From NCBI GenBank assembly GCA_030706685.1, contig JAUZOA010000014.1:21111-85110 (forward strand): 64,000 bases of DNA, given 5' to 3'. The stretch comes from Bacteroidota bacterium. GTDB taxonomy: Bacteria > Bacteroidota > Bacteroidia > Chitinophagales > Chitinophagaceae. A program made the position numbers and the translations under genes. Below, piece after piece: positions 40,746 to 50,204 of the stretch; the first letter of the stretch is position 1, and each line of letters opens with the position of its first letter. The notes beneath the pieces are model-generated. The model saw only the letters and a list, made by a program, of their open reading frames with translations. It made no database searches and was not told the DNA's origin.

Positions 40746-41675
40746 ATGCGACCGGGCCTTTTCAAAAAAGAAATGTTACTCATGGGTAATCAATTTGAAA
40801 TTACCGTAGTAGCGGATAACCAGGAATGGGCTTACCAACGAATTGACGAGGCAGTAGCTGAAATTAAACGCATTGAAAAAATACTGACCACCTATAAAGA
40901 CGATAGTGAAACTAATCTTATCAATAAAAATGCCGGCATTCAACCTGTAAAAGTGAGTGAAGAAGTTTTCCGGTTGATAGAACGCAGCATCCGGATATCA
41001 GGCTTTACACAAGGATCATTTGATATTACTTACGGCTCTATTGACAAAAGACTGTGGAATTTCGACAAGAATATGAAATCATTACCTGATCCGAAAAAGG
41101 CGAAAAAGATGGTCAGGCTGATCAATTACAGGAATATTATTCTTGACCACAATGAACAAACTGTTTTCTTAAAAGAAAAGGGAATGAGAATCGGGTTTGG
41201 AGGAATTGGCAAGGGGTATGCGGCAGAAATGGCAAAAGCTCTCATGAAAAAGAGCGGTGTTAAAAGCGGGATCGTCAACGCTTCCGGAGATTTAACTGCC
41301 TGGGGTTATCAGCCCGATGGATCTCCCTGGACAGTAGGCATTGCCCACCCCGATGCAGCTAATCTGCCATTCTCGTATATGAAAATTACAGATATGGCCG
41401 TAGCCACTTCAGGCAATTATGAAAAATATGTTATCATCAACAATAAAAAATATTCCCATACTATTAATCCCAGAACAGGTTTACCGGTTGCAGGTATAAA
41501 AAGTGTTACCATCATTTCCCCCAATGCAGAGTTATGCGATGCGTTAGCCACTCCCGTAACGATTATGGGAATAAAGCCGGGTCTTAACCTGATCAACCAG
41601 TTAAAACAAGTAGAATGTATTATTATCGATGATGACAACAAACTTTATACATCCAGGAACATTCATTTATCTTAA
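40746..41675 (+). CDS. apbE: FAD:protein FMN transferase
   Basis: A 309-residue ApbE-family enzyme, which attaches FMN covalently to Thr/Ser in exported flavoproteins. Family motifs are visible: LLMGNQFEITVVA at the start, GSFDITYGS, RIGFGGIGKGYAAEMAKALM, VNASGDLTAWG, and the metal-site region YSHTINPRTGLP. It lacks a convincing lipoprotein signal, unlike many periplasmic ApbE proteins, so its compartment is uncertain; a start further upstream is not visible. It leads an operon with a DUF4266 lipoprotein (12 nt) and a DUF3570 protein (63 nt), which are the probable flavinylation targets. Confidence 0.92.
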   Translation: MRPGLFKKEMLLMGNQFEITVVADNQEWAYQRIDEAVAEIKRIEKILTTYKDDSETNLINKNAGIQPVKVSEEVFRLIERSIRISGFTQGSFDITYGSIDKRLWNFDKNMKSLPDPKKAKKMVRLINYRNIILDHNEQTVFLKEKGMRIGFGGIGKGYAAEMAKALMKKSGVKSGIVNASGDLTAWGYQPDGSPWTVGIAHPDAANLPFSYMKITDMAVATSGNYEKYVIINNKKYSHTINPRTGLPVAGIKSVTIISPNAELCDALATPVTIMGIKPGLNLINQLKQVECIIIDDDNKLYTSRNIHLS

Positions 41676-41687
41676 AAATTATTTTAT

Positions 41688-41912
41688 ATGAAAAAACAAA
41701 GTCTTTCTGTTTACCTGCTCTTCTCATTGCCCCTACTGTTTGCCACCGGCTGCGCTCCTGTAAAAGAATACCAGAAAAACCGTATTAATGATTCTGAAAT
41801 GCAACTCTCAGCAAGAAAAGTCGAAAAAACTGAAATGAGTTTTCAATCTTACCGGGAGGGTTCTTCCGGGGCCAATGGCGGAAAAACAGGAGGTGGCTGT
41901 GGCTGCAATTGA
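41688..41912 (+). CDS. DUF4266 lipoprotein
   Basis: A 74-residue lipoprotein. The signal ends in a lipobox (FATGC, Cys22). The mature part has the DUF4266 layout: PVKEYQKNRINDSEMQLSAR and a glycine-rich end with the conserved GGGCGCN tail. It also contains SSGAN (near residue 60), similar to the S/T-G-A core that ApbE enzymes flavinylate. Its position directly after apbE supports a joint role. The Cys-rich tail may bind a metal or form disulfides. Function remains unproven. Confidence 0.9.
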   Translation: MKKQSLSVYLLFSLPLLFATGCAPVKEYQKNRINDSEMQLSARKVEKTEMSFQSYREGSSGANGGKTGGGCGCN

Positions 41913-41975
41913 TACATCCTGTTACTTATTTGCATAAAATGAAATTGAATTGTATTCCCGCTTAATCACTAAAAA

Positions 41976-43190
41976 ATGAGAAGGATTTGTTTATCTGTTA
42001 CCGGAATGTTCCTGATGTTCTTTCATTCTTTTGCCCAAAGCCCATCCTCCGCAGGGGATGATTATAAAAGCCTTAACCTGAAAGTAGAAGATGTGAATAT
42101 TGTGTCCGGGTATTACTCGCAGAATGGAAATCATTCGCCGGTTACCGGTGGTACCGGAACCCAGCAATTAACAGATATTTCGAATACGATTTCCCTGAAA
42201 CTTGTTAACTGGGATCTGTTCAATCATAAGCATTCTTATGAATTTGAATTGGGCATTGATCATCATTCGGCCGCTTCTTCAGCGTATGTGTCAAAGACAG
42301 GTGCGTCCAGAACGGGTGGAACCAGGATCTACCCTTCTTACACGTACAGGGTAGAAAATGAAGAAAAAAGAACAGGCTTCGGACTGGGAGTTTCTTATTC
42401 GCATGAGTACACGTATGTATCCTACGGAGGCAATCTGGAATTTTCCAAAAAGTCAAAAGATAACAACCGTGAATTTGATGCCAAAGCGCATATTTACCTC
42501 GATCGTGTAAAATTGGTGGAGCCAAGCGAATTAAGGCCCGCCCCGGTTATTATCACCTCGGCCAGCAGTTCACGGTCCAAAAGCACAATTCCTTCAAGTC
42601 CCCGTAATACTTTTGATATTTCACTCTCGCTGTCGCAGGTGATCAACCAGCGTATGCAAATAGCGTTGTTAGCCGATGGCGTCGCACAACAAGGTTACCT
42701 GGGCCTGCCTTTTTACAGGGTCTATTTTAATGACGGCTCTGTTCATATAGAAAATATGCCCGGCAACCGTTACAAATTGCCATTGGGAATAAGATTAAAT
42801 TATTTTATAGGAGATAAATTAATCGTAAAATCTTATTACCGTTTTTATACCGATAGCTGGGGAATTACTTCGCATACGGCCAGCCTGGAAACTCCTTTTA
42901 AAATAACCCCTTTTGTCTCCATAAGCCCGTTTTACAGGTATTACATACAAACAAAAGCAAACTTCTTCGGCGCTTACGGAACACATACGGCGGCGGACCA
43001 ATATTATTCGAGCGACTATGATTTCTCTGCGCTTAGCTCTGATTATGAGGGTTTGAACCTGCGAATAGCTCCGCCCAAAGGGCTATTGGGCGCAAAGAGT
43101 TTCAACGCCCTTGAAATAAGATACGGGCACTATCGTCAAACGACCGGCTTATCGGCGAATAATATTTCATTGAATTTGACATTTAAATAA
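41976..43190 (+). CDS. DUF3570 outer-membrane beta-barrel protein
   Basis: A 404-residue exported protein. A signal peptide (RRICLSVTGMFLMFFHSFA) precedes a body of alternating strands typical of an outer-membrane barrel, ending in LSLNLTFK-like aromatic-terminated strands. It fits DUF3570, which is regularly encoded after apbE and DUF4266. Residues 95-111 hold DHHSAAS and SKTGAS, both close to the D-x-x-(S/T)-G-A-(S/T) flavinylation motif, the second retaining Thr108-Gly109-Ala110-Ser111. A flavin carried at the cell surface for electron transfer is a plausible but unproven role. Confidence 0.85.
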   Translation: MRRICLSVTGMFLMFFHSFAQSPSSAGDDYKSLNLKVEDVNIVSGYYSQNGNHSPVTGGTGTQQLTDISNTISLKLVNWDLFNHKHSYEFELGIDHHSAASSAYVSKTGASRTGGTRIYPSYTYRVENEEKRTGFGLGVSYSHEYTYVSYGGNLEFSKKSKDNNREFDAKAHIYLDRVKLVEPSELRPAPVIITSASSSRSKSTIPSSPRNTFDISLSLSQVINQRMQIALLADGVAQQGYLGLPFYRVYFNDGSVHIENMPGNRYKLPLGIRLNYFIGDKLIVKSYYRFYTDSWGITSHTASLETPFKITPFVSISPFYRYYIQTKANFFGAYGTHTAADQYYSSDYDFSALSSDYEGLNLRIAPPKGLLGAKSFNALEIRYGHYRQTTGLSANNISLNLTFK

Positions 43191-43333
43191 AAGGATTGTT
43201 CTTGTTGTCTAACCCTAAAATAGTTATGCAGGTAAAGCTATTTAACTATATGGCGACAACAGGCTATTAAAACCTCAATGAGTGAAGGAGTATCATTCAT
43301 AATCGCCTGGTTTCCTCCCGCCCGGCGAATCGC

Positions 43334-43341
43334 TATCTTTG
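43334..43341 (+). promoter_or_regulatory. yitT-type gene promoter -7 box
   Basis: TATCTTTG matches TAnnTTTG exactly and ends 6 nt before the ATG at 43348. A TTTC at 43311-43314, 19 nt upstream, could be the -33 element. The transcript would have almost no leader. Confidence 0.55.
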
Positions 43342-43347
43342 AATAGC

Positions 43348-44331
43348 ATGAGTAATCAGTCATCCACCAGGGATTTTTTCAGTAGTAAGCCGGGTAGAAA
43401 ATCCGGGAAAACCGGTCAGCCTGCACCCACCCCTTATCGAAAAGCAAAAACTACCTGGCGTAAGCAAAAAGCCACCTGGAATGCTATTCGCAGCGCGATT
43501 TTTATGCTACTGGGAGTACTTTCAGCCGGTTTCGGACTTCGGGGATTTCTTATGCCCAATCATTTTATTGACGGCGGTGTAACCGGTATTTCATTGTTGA
43601 TAAACGCTAAAACCGATTTCCCGCTTTCAGCCCTGATTATTTTGTTTAATATCCCTTTTATTCTTCTTGGATGGCAGCAAATCGGCAAAATCTTTAGTGT
43701 GAAAAGTATAATTGCCATTTCCCTGCTCGCTCTTACTGTAGCCATTGTACCCTACCAGGTAGTTACAAATGATAAATTACTGGTTGCGGTTTTTGGGGGT
43801 TTCTTCCTTGGGGCTGGTATCGGCCTGACCATCCGGGGCGGTGCTGTTATTGATGGTACGGAGATACTGGCGATTTTCCTCAGCCGGAAACGGAGTATGA
43901 GTGTAGGCGATTTTATCATGGTCTTCAACATTATTATTTTTTCCGCGGCTGTCTGGCTGCTAAGTGTAGAAGTGGCTTTATATGCCATGTTAACCTACCT
44001 TGCAGCAGCAAAGACCGTCGATTTTATTTTAGAAGGTATTGAAGAATTTACCGGTGTCACTATCATTTCGCCGCACACGACAGAAATCGCTCACCTGATC
44101 AAAGAAAAAATGGGCCGGGGGCTTACCATTTACTCAGGCAAGAAAGGCTATGGCAAAAGAGGGGAAACCTCTTTAGCAACCGATATCATTTTTACTGTGG
44201 TTACTCGACTGGAAATCAATCGGTTAACATCTGAAGTTGAAAAAATTGACCCCAACGCCTTTATCGTAATGCAGAGCATCAAAGATACCCGTGGGGGGAT
44301 GGTAAAGAAGAGACCGCTCAAAGAGGATTAA
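43348..44331 (+). CDS. YitT-family membrane protein
   Basis: A 327-residue protein. An N-terminal basic, disordered stretch (about 1-45) precedes five to six membrane helices of the YitT/DUF161 domain (AGFGLRGFLMPNHFIDGGVTG is a typical phrase) and a C-terminal DUF2179 domain (about 235-320: VTIISPHTTEIAHLIKEKMG, then FTVVTRLEINRL). Members are thought to be transporters or membrane regulators without firm function. The ATG at 43348 follows the -7 box; a TTG three codons upstream lies inside that box. Confidence 0.88.
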   Translation: MSNQSSTRDFFSSKPGRKSGKTGQPAPTPYRKAKTTWRKQKATWNAIRSAIFMLLGVLSAGFGLRGFLMPNHFIDGGVTGISLLINAKTDFPLSALIILFNIPFILLGWQQIGKIFSVKSIIAISLLALTVAIVPYQVVTNDKLLVAVFGGFFLGAGIGLTIRGGAVIDGTEILAIFLSRKRSMSVGDFIMVFNIIIFSAAVWLLSVEVALYAMLTYLAAAKTVDFILEGIEEFTGVTIISPHTTEIAHLIKEKMGRGLTIYSGKKGYGKRGETSLATDIIFTVVTRLEINRLTSEVEKIDPNAFIVMQSIKDTRGGMVKKRPLKED

Positions 44332-44445
44332 AACACAACTGTTTATAAATTTCTTTTTTTAAGAAATAATATCTTTTGTACCTTTTCCTGTCTTTCCACC
44401 CATGGCCACCACCTGATCCACTAAATTTTAAATGCCGCTTTCACT

Positions 44446-45060
44446 ATGCTTAAAAGAACCACCGGACGACTCCTGCTTGGATTACTGGTAATTACCGGGC
44501 TCGCAGGAACGCTCAAAAACAGTTCGCTTTCGCAAAAAGAAAGAAAACAGGCCATCGGCCTGATCAGGAGCAGCAAGAATGAAGTATTGAGGTCTGTACA
44601 TGGCTTGTCCAGGGCACAGATCAATTATAAGGCTTCCTCAAAAGATCTTTCTATTGCAGAGCTTATTATCAATATGGCATCACTGGAAAAAAAATGCAGT
44701 GACGACATAAAAGCTATTATGAGCCAGCCTTCTGATGCTGAAAACAGGTTAAAAATAACCCTGACCGATGATCAATTACTGGTCAGTAATACCTCCGCAT
44801 TATGGAAAACACCTATTCCCGCCAATACTAAAATTTCCCTGAAAGATCCTGCTGAAGCACTCAAAAAATTTATAACTCTTCGTGACCATCATATCAAATA
44901 TATCCGGACATCTACGGAAGACCTGAGAAATCATGTAGTATCAACTCCAGCCGGCTGGATAGATTGCTACCAGTATTTCTTATTGCTTGCAGACCAAAGC
45001 AATTATTTTATTGAAAAAATCAACCGGGTAAAATCGCTGCCAGGCTTTCCCAAAAAATAA
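44446..45060 (+). CDS. DinB-like four-helix protein with signal sequence
   Basis: A 204-residue protein beginning with a hydrophobic export signal (RLLLGLLVITGLAGTL) and continuing as a four-helix bundle with the DinB_2 pattern (AIGLIRSSKNEVLRSVHGLS, LSIAELIINMASLEKKC, FITLRDHHIKYIRTSTEDL). DinB-superfamily proteins normally bind a metal through three His residues; here only the DHH pair is clear and the first His position is occupied by another residue, so metal binding may be lost or altered. Exported DinB-like proteins are common in Bacteroidota and their role is unknown. A terminator follows. Confidence 0.75.
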   Translation: MLKRTTGRLLLGLLVITGLAGTLKNSSLSQKERKQAIGLIRSSKNEVLRSVHGLSRAQINYKASSKDLSIAELIINMASLEKKCSDDIKAIMSQPSDAENRLKITLTDDQLLVSNTSALWKTPIPANTKISLKDPAEALKKFITLRDHHIKYIRTSTEDLRNHVVSTPAGWIDCYQYFLLLADQSNYFIEKINRVKSLPGFPKK

Positions 45061-45097
45061 AAGATTAAGGGATGGTTTTGAGGACGAAAAACCTCTG

Positions 45098-45118
45098 CCC
45101 CGGCTGGATCAGCCGGGG
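45098..45118 (+). terminator. Intrinsic terminator after the DinB-like gene
   Basis: CCCCGGCT and AGCCGGGG form an 8-bp stem with a 5-nt loop, followed by TTATTTTTT. It starts 37 nt after the stop codon. Confidence 0.87.
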
Positions 45119-45234
45119 TTATTTTTTAATGACTGGCAAGCATTGTTCATGCTCCCGGCAAGTAAAGTGACGGGTTAAAATTACTATTGCACAAACGGGG
45201 GGATATCATTATTTTACAGGTCTTAACTTTACTT

Positions 45235-45645
45235 ATGAAAAAACTTTTGCCGGCTCTCTGCCTCATCCTTCTTCTCCCCGGCTGTAAAAAGGCGATTGAA
45301 CAAGCACAGGAAAACGCCATCATAAAAGCCATGACCGACGGGCAATGGGCCGTTACCAATTTTGTACAAAACAGCAATGATATTACCACCGATTTCTCCG
45401 GTTATAAATTTCAATATTATAGCAATAAAACTGTTGACGCCATCAAAAATGGTTTGGTAGAAATGACAGGAACCTGGGATGGTGATGCGACCACCATGAC
45501 TACATCGGCCAACTTTACCAATGCTTCATCACCATTAAGTCTTATTAATGGAAACTGGCATATTGATAATAATAGCTGGACCTTTGTAGTGGCTTCACAG
45601 GCAACGGCCGGTGAAACAAAAACGATGAGATTGGATAAACAATAG
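45235..45645 (+). CDS. Small lipoprotein, lipocalin-like
   Basis: A 136-residue lipoprotein: MKKLLPALCLILLLPGC puts the lipidated Cys at residue 17. The mature part has strands typical of small lipocalin-like Bacteroidota lipoproteins (DGQWAVTNFVQNSNDITTDF, YKFQYYSNKTVDA, GTWDGDATTMTTSA), each Trp-containing, suggesting a beta-barrel that measures or binds a small molecule. No specific family or ligand is recognised. The ATG at 45235 gives the signal; an in-frame upstream start would lengthen it without reason. Confidence 0.78.
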   Translation: MKKLLPALCLILLLPGCKKAIEQAQENAIIKAMTDGQWAVTNFVQNSNDITTDFSGYKFQYYSNKTVDAIKNGLVEMTGTWDGDATTMTTSANFTNASSPLSLINGNWHIDNNSWTFVVASQATAGETKTMRLDKQ

Positions 45646-45832
45646 CCTGATTGTATTGGCTTTGAATTCATTATTGATCCGCCCCCCATTAAACATTATA
45701 GATACAAAAATGTCCTACTTCGTGCGGTTTACCCCTTATTTGGAAATATAATTTTGGTTTGCCCAGGCCTTAGGAATAATTTTTGCTGATTGGATGGCCC
45801 CTGAACGGTCACGGTGATTTAAAATCAAAACT

Positions 45833-48800
45833 CTGAGAACTAACTTATATACGACTCTTGCGAAAACTATTATTGTATTCGTAATCGCTTTGACCGGAAC
45901 CAGTTTCGCGTTTAGCCAAAACCCTGTTGCAAATTTTACAGCCAATGTTACTTCAGGTTGTTCTCCTCTTACTGTCAGTTTCACTGATCAATCTACCGGC
46001 AACCCCACTGTATGGAGCTGGGAATTCAGTAATGGCACATTATCCAGTGTACAGAATCCTGTAGTTACTTTTAGTTCACCGGGCACTTATTCTGTCAAAT
46101 TAGTTGTACAGAATGCAAACGGAATAGCCCAGCTCGAAAAAATTGATTATATCACTGTTTTCCCATCACCTGTCGCTGATTTCTCAGCCAATATTACTTT
46201 AAGCTGTATTCCTGCTGTTATTAATTTTACCGACCTCTCCAGTACACCGGTTGGCACGATTACCAACTGGGACTGGGATTTTGGCGATGGAGCTACTTCC
46301 ACCCTGCAAAATCCCAGTCATACCTACAACAATGTCGGCTTTTATACAGTCACACTCACGATAACCGGCAGTACAGGCTGTAAAAGCATATCGTCAAAAG
46401 GCAGCTATATCCGGGTAGTGGGCGGGGTAACTACCGGGTTCAGCTATTCACTATCGTCTACCTGCCGGCCTCCTTTTACTGTTAGTTTTCAAAATCAATC
46501 CAGCGGCCCCGGCAATATCAGTTATACATGGGATTTTGGAAATGGCCAAACGTCGACAGCACAAAACCCGTCTGTAGTTTATAATAGTCCCGGCACTTAT
46601 ACTGTGCTATTAAATTCGCAAAGCGATCTTGGATGCAGCGGTTCGCAGCAACAAACCATTACCATTACAAGTACTACCACCGATTTTAATGCTCCATCCA
46701 ATATTTGCCTGAATCAACCTGTTACTTTTCAAAACGCGTCTTCTTCTCCGCCTGTTTCATCTTCCTGGAATTTCGGAGACGGGACTACTTCGGCCCAGAT
46801 CAATCCCATAAAAACTTTTCTTGTACCCGGTACATTTACTGTAACACTGGTAAACCAGTATGCGAGCTGTTCAGATTCCGTTTCCAAAACAATTACAGTA
46901 AATGATAAACCACAGGTTAATTTTACGGTAAACGACAGTACTTCCTGCCAGGCGCCTTTCAGCGTTCAATTTACTGATCTTACACCGGGCGCTTCTTCCT
47001 GGCTATGGGATTTTGGAGATGGCAATACATCCACCTTGCAAAATCCGGTTCATCAATATAATAGTATTGGAAATTATACTGTATCGCTTACTGTAACAAC
47101 CGTTGCAGGTTGCAGCAATACACTGGTTAAAAACGCTTATATTAAAATCCAACCCATTTCGATTTCCCTGAATGTTCCTGTCGGTGGATGTATTCCTTTT
47201 ACCTATACGCCATTGGCTACTATACAAACCCTCGATCCAATCGTTTCTTACCAATGGGATCTTGGCGAACCCGGAGCCGTTTTTAATGTACAAAACCCTC
47301 CCCCGTATACATATAACAATCCCGGCAGCTATACCATCACTCTTACCGTTACATCCGCGAGTGGTTGTACCCGGACAGTGAGCGCGCCGGGAGGAGTATT
47401 GACCGGAACGCGGCCTACTGTTGATTTTTCTTTTTCCCCGCTTAATGCCTGTGCGAGTAACGTAATATCTTTTACAAATTTATCGGTTACTTCACCAGGA
47501 GCGCAGGTAGCCTGGTTCTGGAACTTTGGTGACGGAGCTATAGCCAATGTTCAAAACCCGCAACATATTTTTACCGATACTGGTTCCATTACAACAACCC
47601 TGGTTGTTTTTAATAACGATTGCGCTGATTCCATCAAACATATATTACAGGTGAAACCTCCTGTAGCAAGGTTTAACTATAAATTTGATTGCGTTACCCG
47701 GCTCGTAACTTTCAAAGACAGCAGCCTGGCAGATCCGGCATTGGTTCCCCTTACTTATTTATGGCAAATGGGAGATCCTGCCAATACGCAATTTTCTGTT
47801 CAAAATCCACCCCCATTCACTTATCCTTCACCCGGAACTTATAATGTAACACTGACGGTAACCAATGGTCCCTGCTCTTACCAGGTAACCCAACCGGTAA
47901 CCATTGCCAACGAACCTGCTGATTTTTCTATCAATCGGAATCCGGTATGCAGGAATGAAACCTTTACTTTGACTGCGCTTAACAGCAATCCTTCCAATAT
48001 AGCCAGTTATACCTGGATAATAGGCGGTGTTACTTTACCTGGTATGGGACGGTCGGTCTCTTATAGTTTGCCCACTACCGGTACTTATGATGTAACGCTG
48101 ACCATAAAAGACCTCAACGGATGTATCACCACACGCACTATTGCAAATTACATTACTGTGAATGGCCCGGTTGCCAGGTTTAATCCTGTAACACCCGGCG
48201 CCTGTCTTAATAAAACAATCACTTTCACGGACCTATCCACTCCTGCCGGTACTATTGCCAACTGGCACTATGATTTTGGAGATGGTACACAACAAAATTT
48301 TAGCAGTCCGCCTTTTACACATACCTATTCGCAATTGGGTGGTTATAATGTTTCCCTTACAGTAACCGACCAGCAAGGATGCACAGACGCATATTATTTA
48401 CCATCGCCTTTATTGGTTACCAATCCTGCGGCCGGTTTTAAGGCCGATACGTTCTATTGTCCCGGGGCTCCGCTCCAGTTTGTGGATACTTCTGCCGGCG
48501 CAGGACTAACTTATCTATGGAATTTCGGCGATGGAAATACATCCACTATCCGCAATCCCCAGCATAGTTATCCGCTTGGAGACAACAGCTATACAGTTAA
48601 ATTAACGATTACGGATATTTCAGGATGTAAAGACTCCATAATAAAACCCGCTTATATCAGCATCAGGAGCCCTAAAGCTGCATTTGGCATCCGTGATACT
48701 TCGACAGTTTGCCCGCCATTACAAACCAGTTTTACTTTCCTGGGCAGCGATTACCAGTCTTTTTTCTGGAGTTTTGGAGATGGCGGTATTTCCACATTAC

Positions 48801-50194
48801 CTAATCCAACCTATTTTTATAGCAATTACGGCGCATTCATACCTACACTTTATGTAATAGGGCCGGGAGGGTGTATAGATTCCGCAAAATCTTCTGTCAG
48901 TGTTCATAGTCCTGCTGATGCAAAGGTCAATGAAGGCCCGGTAACAACTGGCTGTAACTCCCTGAATGTGGATTTTAATTTAGTAGTGCCTTCAGGATTT
49001 AAATTTTTCTTCTATTTTGGTGATGGTACATTGGACTCTTCGGGAAGAACCAGTTTCAGTCATTTCTATTCCCGGCCGAGTTTGAGTAACCCTGAATTAG
49101 TAATACAGGATACAATTTCAGGGTGCCTGCTTCCTATTTATGGCACGCCGGTAAAAGTGCTGGGAGCTGTTCCGCTATTTGGAATGGACAAAAAAGAGTT
49201 TTGTGATAATGGCCCCGTAGTATTTACCGATTTCACCACGAAAAATGAACCTATTATCTCTACAGTGTGGGATTTTGGTGATGGCGGCACTTCAGGCGTT
49301 CAAAATCCGGTACATAATTTTACCCAGCCCGGTATATATATTGTCCGGCTAAATATAACTACCCAAAGCAATTGCAGCAGTTCCTATTCAGATACAGTGC
49401 TTGTTTACCGAACGCCTGTTCCATCCATTTTTGGTAAAGACACTGTTTGCCTGAATGCCATAGAACCTTATAATGGCATGATTGCAGTTCCTGATAGCGT
49501 TACCAACTGGCAATGGAGCTTTGGCAATGGGCAAACTTCTACTCAACAAAATAACAACACGAGTTTTACATCGCCCGGCAATTATACCCTGCAATTGATC
49601 ACTTCCAATAAACTTGGATGCAGTGATACGGCTATTAAAATTATTTATGCATCACCCCCTCCTACAGCTACTCCTGTCCAGGAGCCTGTTACCATTAATG
49701 TAGGCAGTGGTGCCAATCTGTTAATGAATTATACAGGTAATATCACCTCCTATTCCTGGACACCTGGTACACGATTAAGCTGCAATAATTGTTCGGTGCC
49801 CTTTGCCGATCCAAAATCCGATATAACCTATACAGTTAAAATACAAGACCGGTATGGATGCATCAACCAGAAAGATATAACGGTTGTCGTATTATGTAAT
49901 AAAGCGAATTTTTTTGTACCCAATACTTTTTCGCCAAACGGGGACGGGCAAAACGAGATTTTCTATCCAAGAGGGACAGGCCTTTTCCGTATAAAGTCCA
50001 TGCTGATTTTTAACCGGTGGGGAGAACTGGTATTTGAGAAAAAAGATTTTCTCCCCAATGATCCATCCGCAGGATGGACAGGCATTTTCAAGGGTCAAAA
50101 AGCCAGCGCTGACGTATATGTTTATATGATAGATATCTTATGCGATAATAACACGGTGATACCGGTAAAAGGAAGCATCACTCTTTTAAGATAG
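45833..50194 (+). CDS. Giant PKD-repeat surface protein with Type IX gliding-type C-terminal domain
   Basis: A secreted protein of about 1453 residues. It holds roughly 15 PKD-like domains, seen as repeats of WDFGDGNTSTLQNP-type strands, and ends with a gliding-motility-associated domain (NTFSPNGDGQNEIF, MLIFNRWGELVFE, ADVYVYMIDILC), the type B signal for Type IX export. The PorP/SprF-like partner follows after 10 nt, as in SprB-SprF pairs. The signal peptide (LYTTLAKTIIVFVIALTGTSFAF) lies upstream of the first standard start codon (TTG at 45890); the frame opens at about 45818, and CTG at 45833 is the best visible start, so initiation is probably non-canonical. It likely acts as an adhesin. 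Confidence 0.9.
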   Translation: MRTNLYTTLAKTIIVFVIALTGTSFAFSQNPVANFTANVTSGCSPLTVSFTDQSTGNPTVWSWEFSNGTLSSVQNPVVTFSSPGTYSVKLVVQNANGIAQLEKIDYITVFPSPVADFSANITLSCIPAVINFTDLSSTPVGTITNWDWDFGDGATSTLQNPSHTYNNVGFYTVTLTITGSTGCKSISSKGSYIRVVGGVTTGFSYSLSSTCRPPFTVSFQNQSSGPGNISYTWDFGNGQTSTAQNPSVVYNSPGTYTVLLNSQSDLGCSGSQQQTITITSTTTDFNAPSNICLNQPVTFQNASSSPPVSSSWNFGDGTTSAQINPIKTFLVPGTFTVTLVNQYASCSDSVSKTITVNDKPQVNFTVNDSTSCQAPFSVQFTDLTPGASSWLWDFGDGNTSTLQNPVHQYNSIGNYTVSLTVTTVAGCSNTLVKNAYIKIQPISISLNVPVGGCIPFTYTPLATIQTLDPIVSYQWDLGEPGAVFNVQNPPPYTYNNPGSYTITLTVTSASGCTRTVSAPGGVLTGTRPTVDFSFSPLNACASNVISFTNLSVTSPGAQVAWFWNFGDGAIANVQNPQHIFTDTGSITTTLVVFNNDCADSIKHILQVKPPVARFNYKFDCVTRLVTFKDSSLADPALVPLTYLWQMGDPANTQFSVQNPPPFTYPSPGTYNVTLTVTNGPCSYQVTQPVTIANEPADFSINRNPVCRNETFTLTALNSNPSNIASYTWIIGGVTLPGMGRSVSYSLPTTGTYDVTLTIKDLNGCITTRTIANYITVNGPVARFNPVTPGACLNKTITFTDLSTPAGTIANWHYDFGDGTQQNFSSPPFTHTYSQLGGYNVSLTVTDQQGCTDAYYLPSPLLVTNPAAGFKADTFYCPGAPLQFVDTSAGAGLTYLWNFGDGNTSTIRNPQHSYPLGDNSYTVKLTITDISGCKDSIIKPAYISIRSPKAAFGIRDTSTVCPPLQTSFTFLGSDYQSFFWSFGDGGISTLPNPTYFYSNYGAFIPTLYVIGPGGCIDSAKSSVSVHSPADAKVNEGPVTTGCNSLNVDFNLVVPSGFKFFFYFGDGTLDSSGRTSFSHFYSRPSLSNPELVIQDTISGCLLPIYGTPVKVLGAVPLFGMDKKEFCDNGPVVFTDFTTKNEPIISTVWDFGDGGTSGVQNPVHNFTQPGIYIVRLNITTQSNCSSSYSDTVLVYRTPVPSIFGKDTVCLNAIEPYNGMIAVPDSVTNWQWSFGNGQTSTQQNNNTSFTSPGNYTLQLITSNKLGCSDTAIKIIYASPPPTATPVQEPVTINVGSGANLLMNYTGNITSYSWTPGTRLSCNNCSVPFADPKSDITYTVKIQDRYGCINQKDITVVVLCNKANFFVPNTFSPNGDGQNEIFYPRGTGLFRIKSMLIFNRWGELVFEKKDFLPNDPSAGWTGIFKGQKASADVYVYMIDILCDNNTVIPVKGSITLLR

Positions 50195-50204
50195 ATCTGT
50201 ACAA

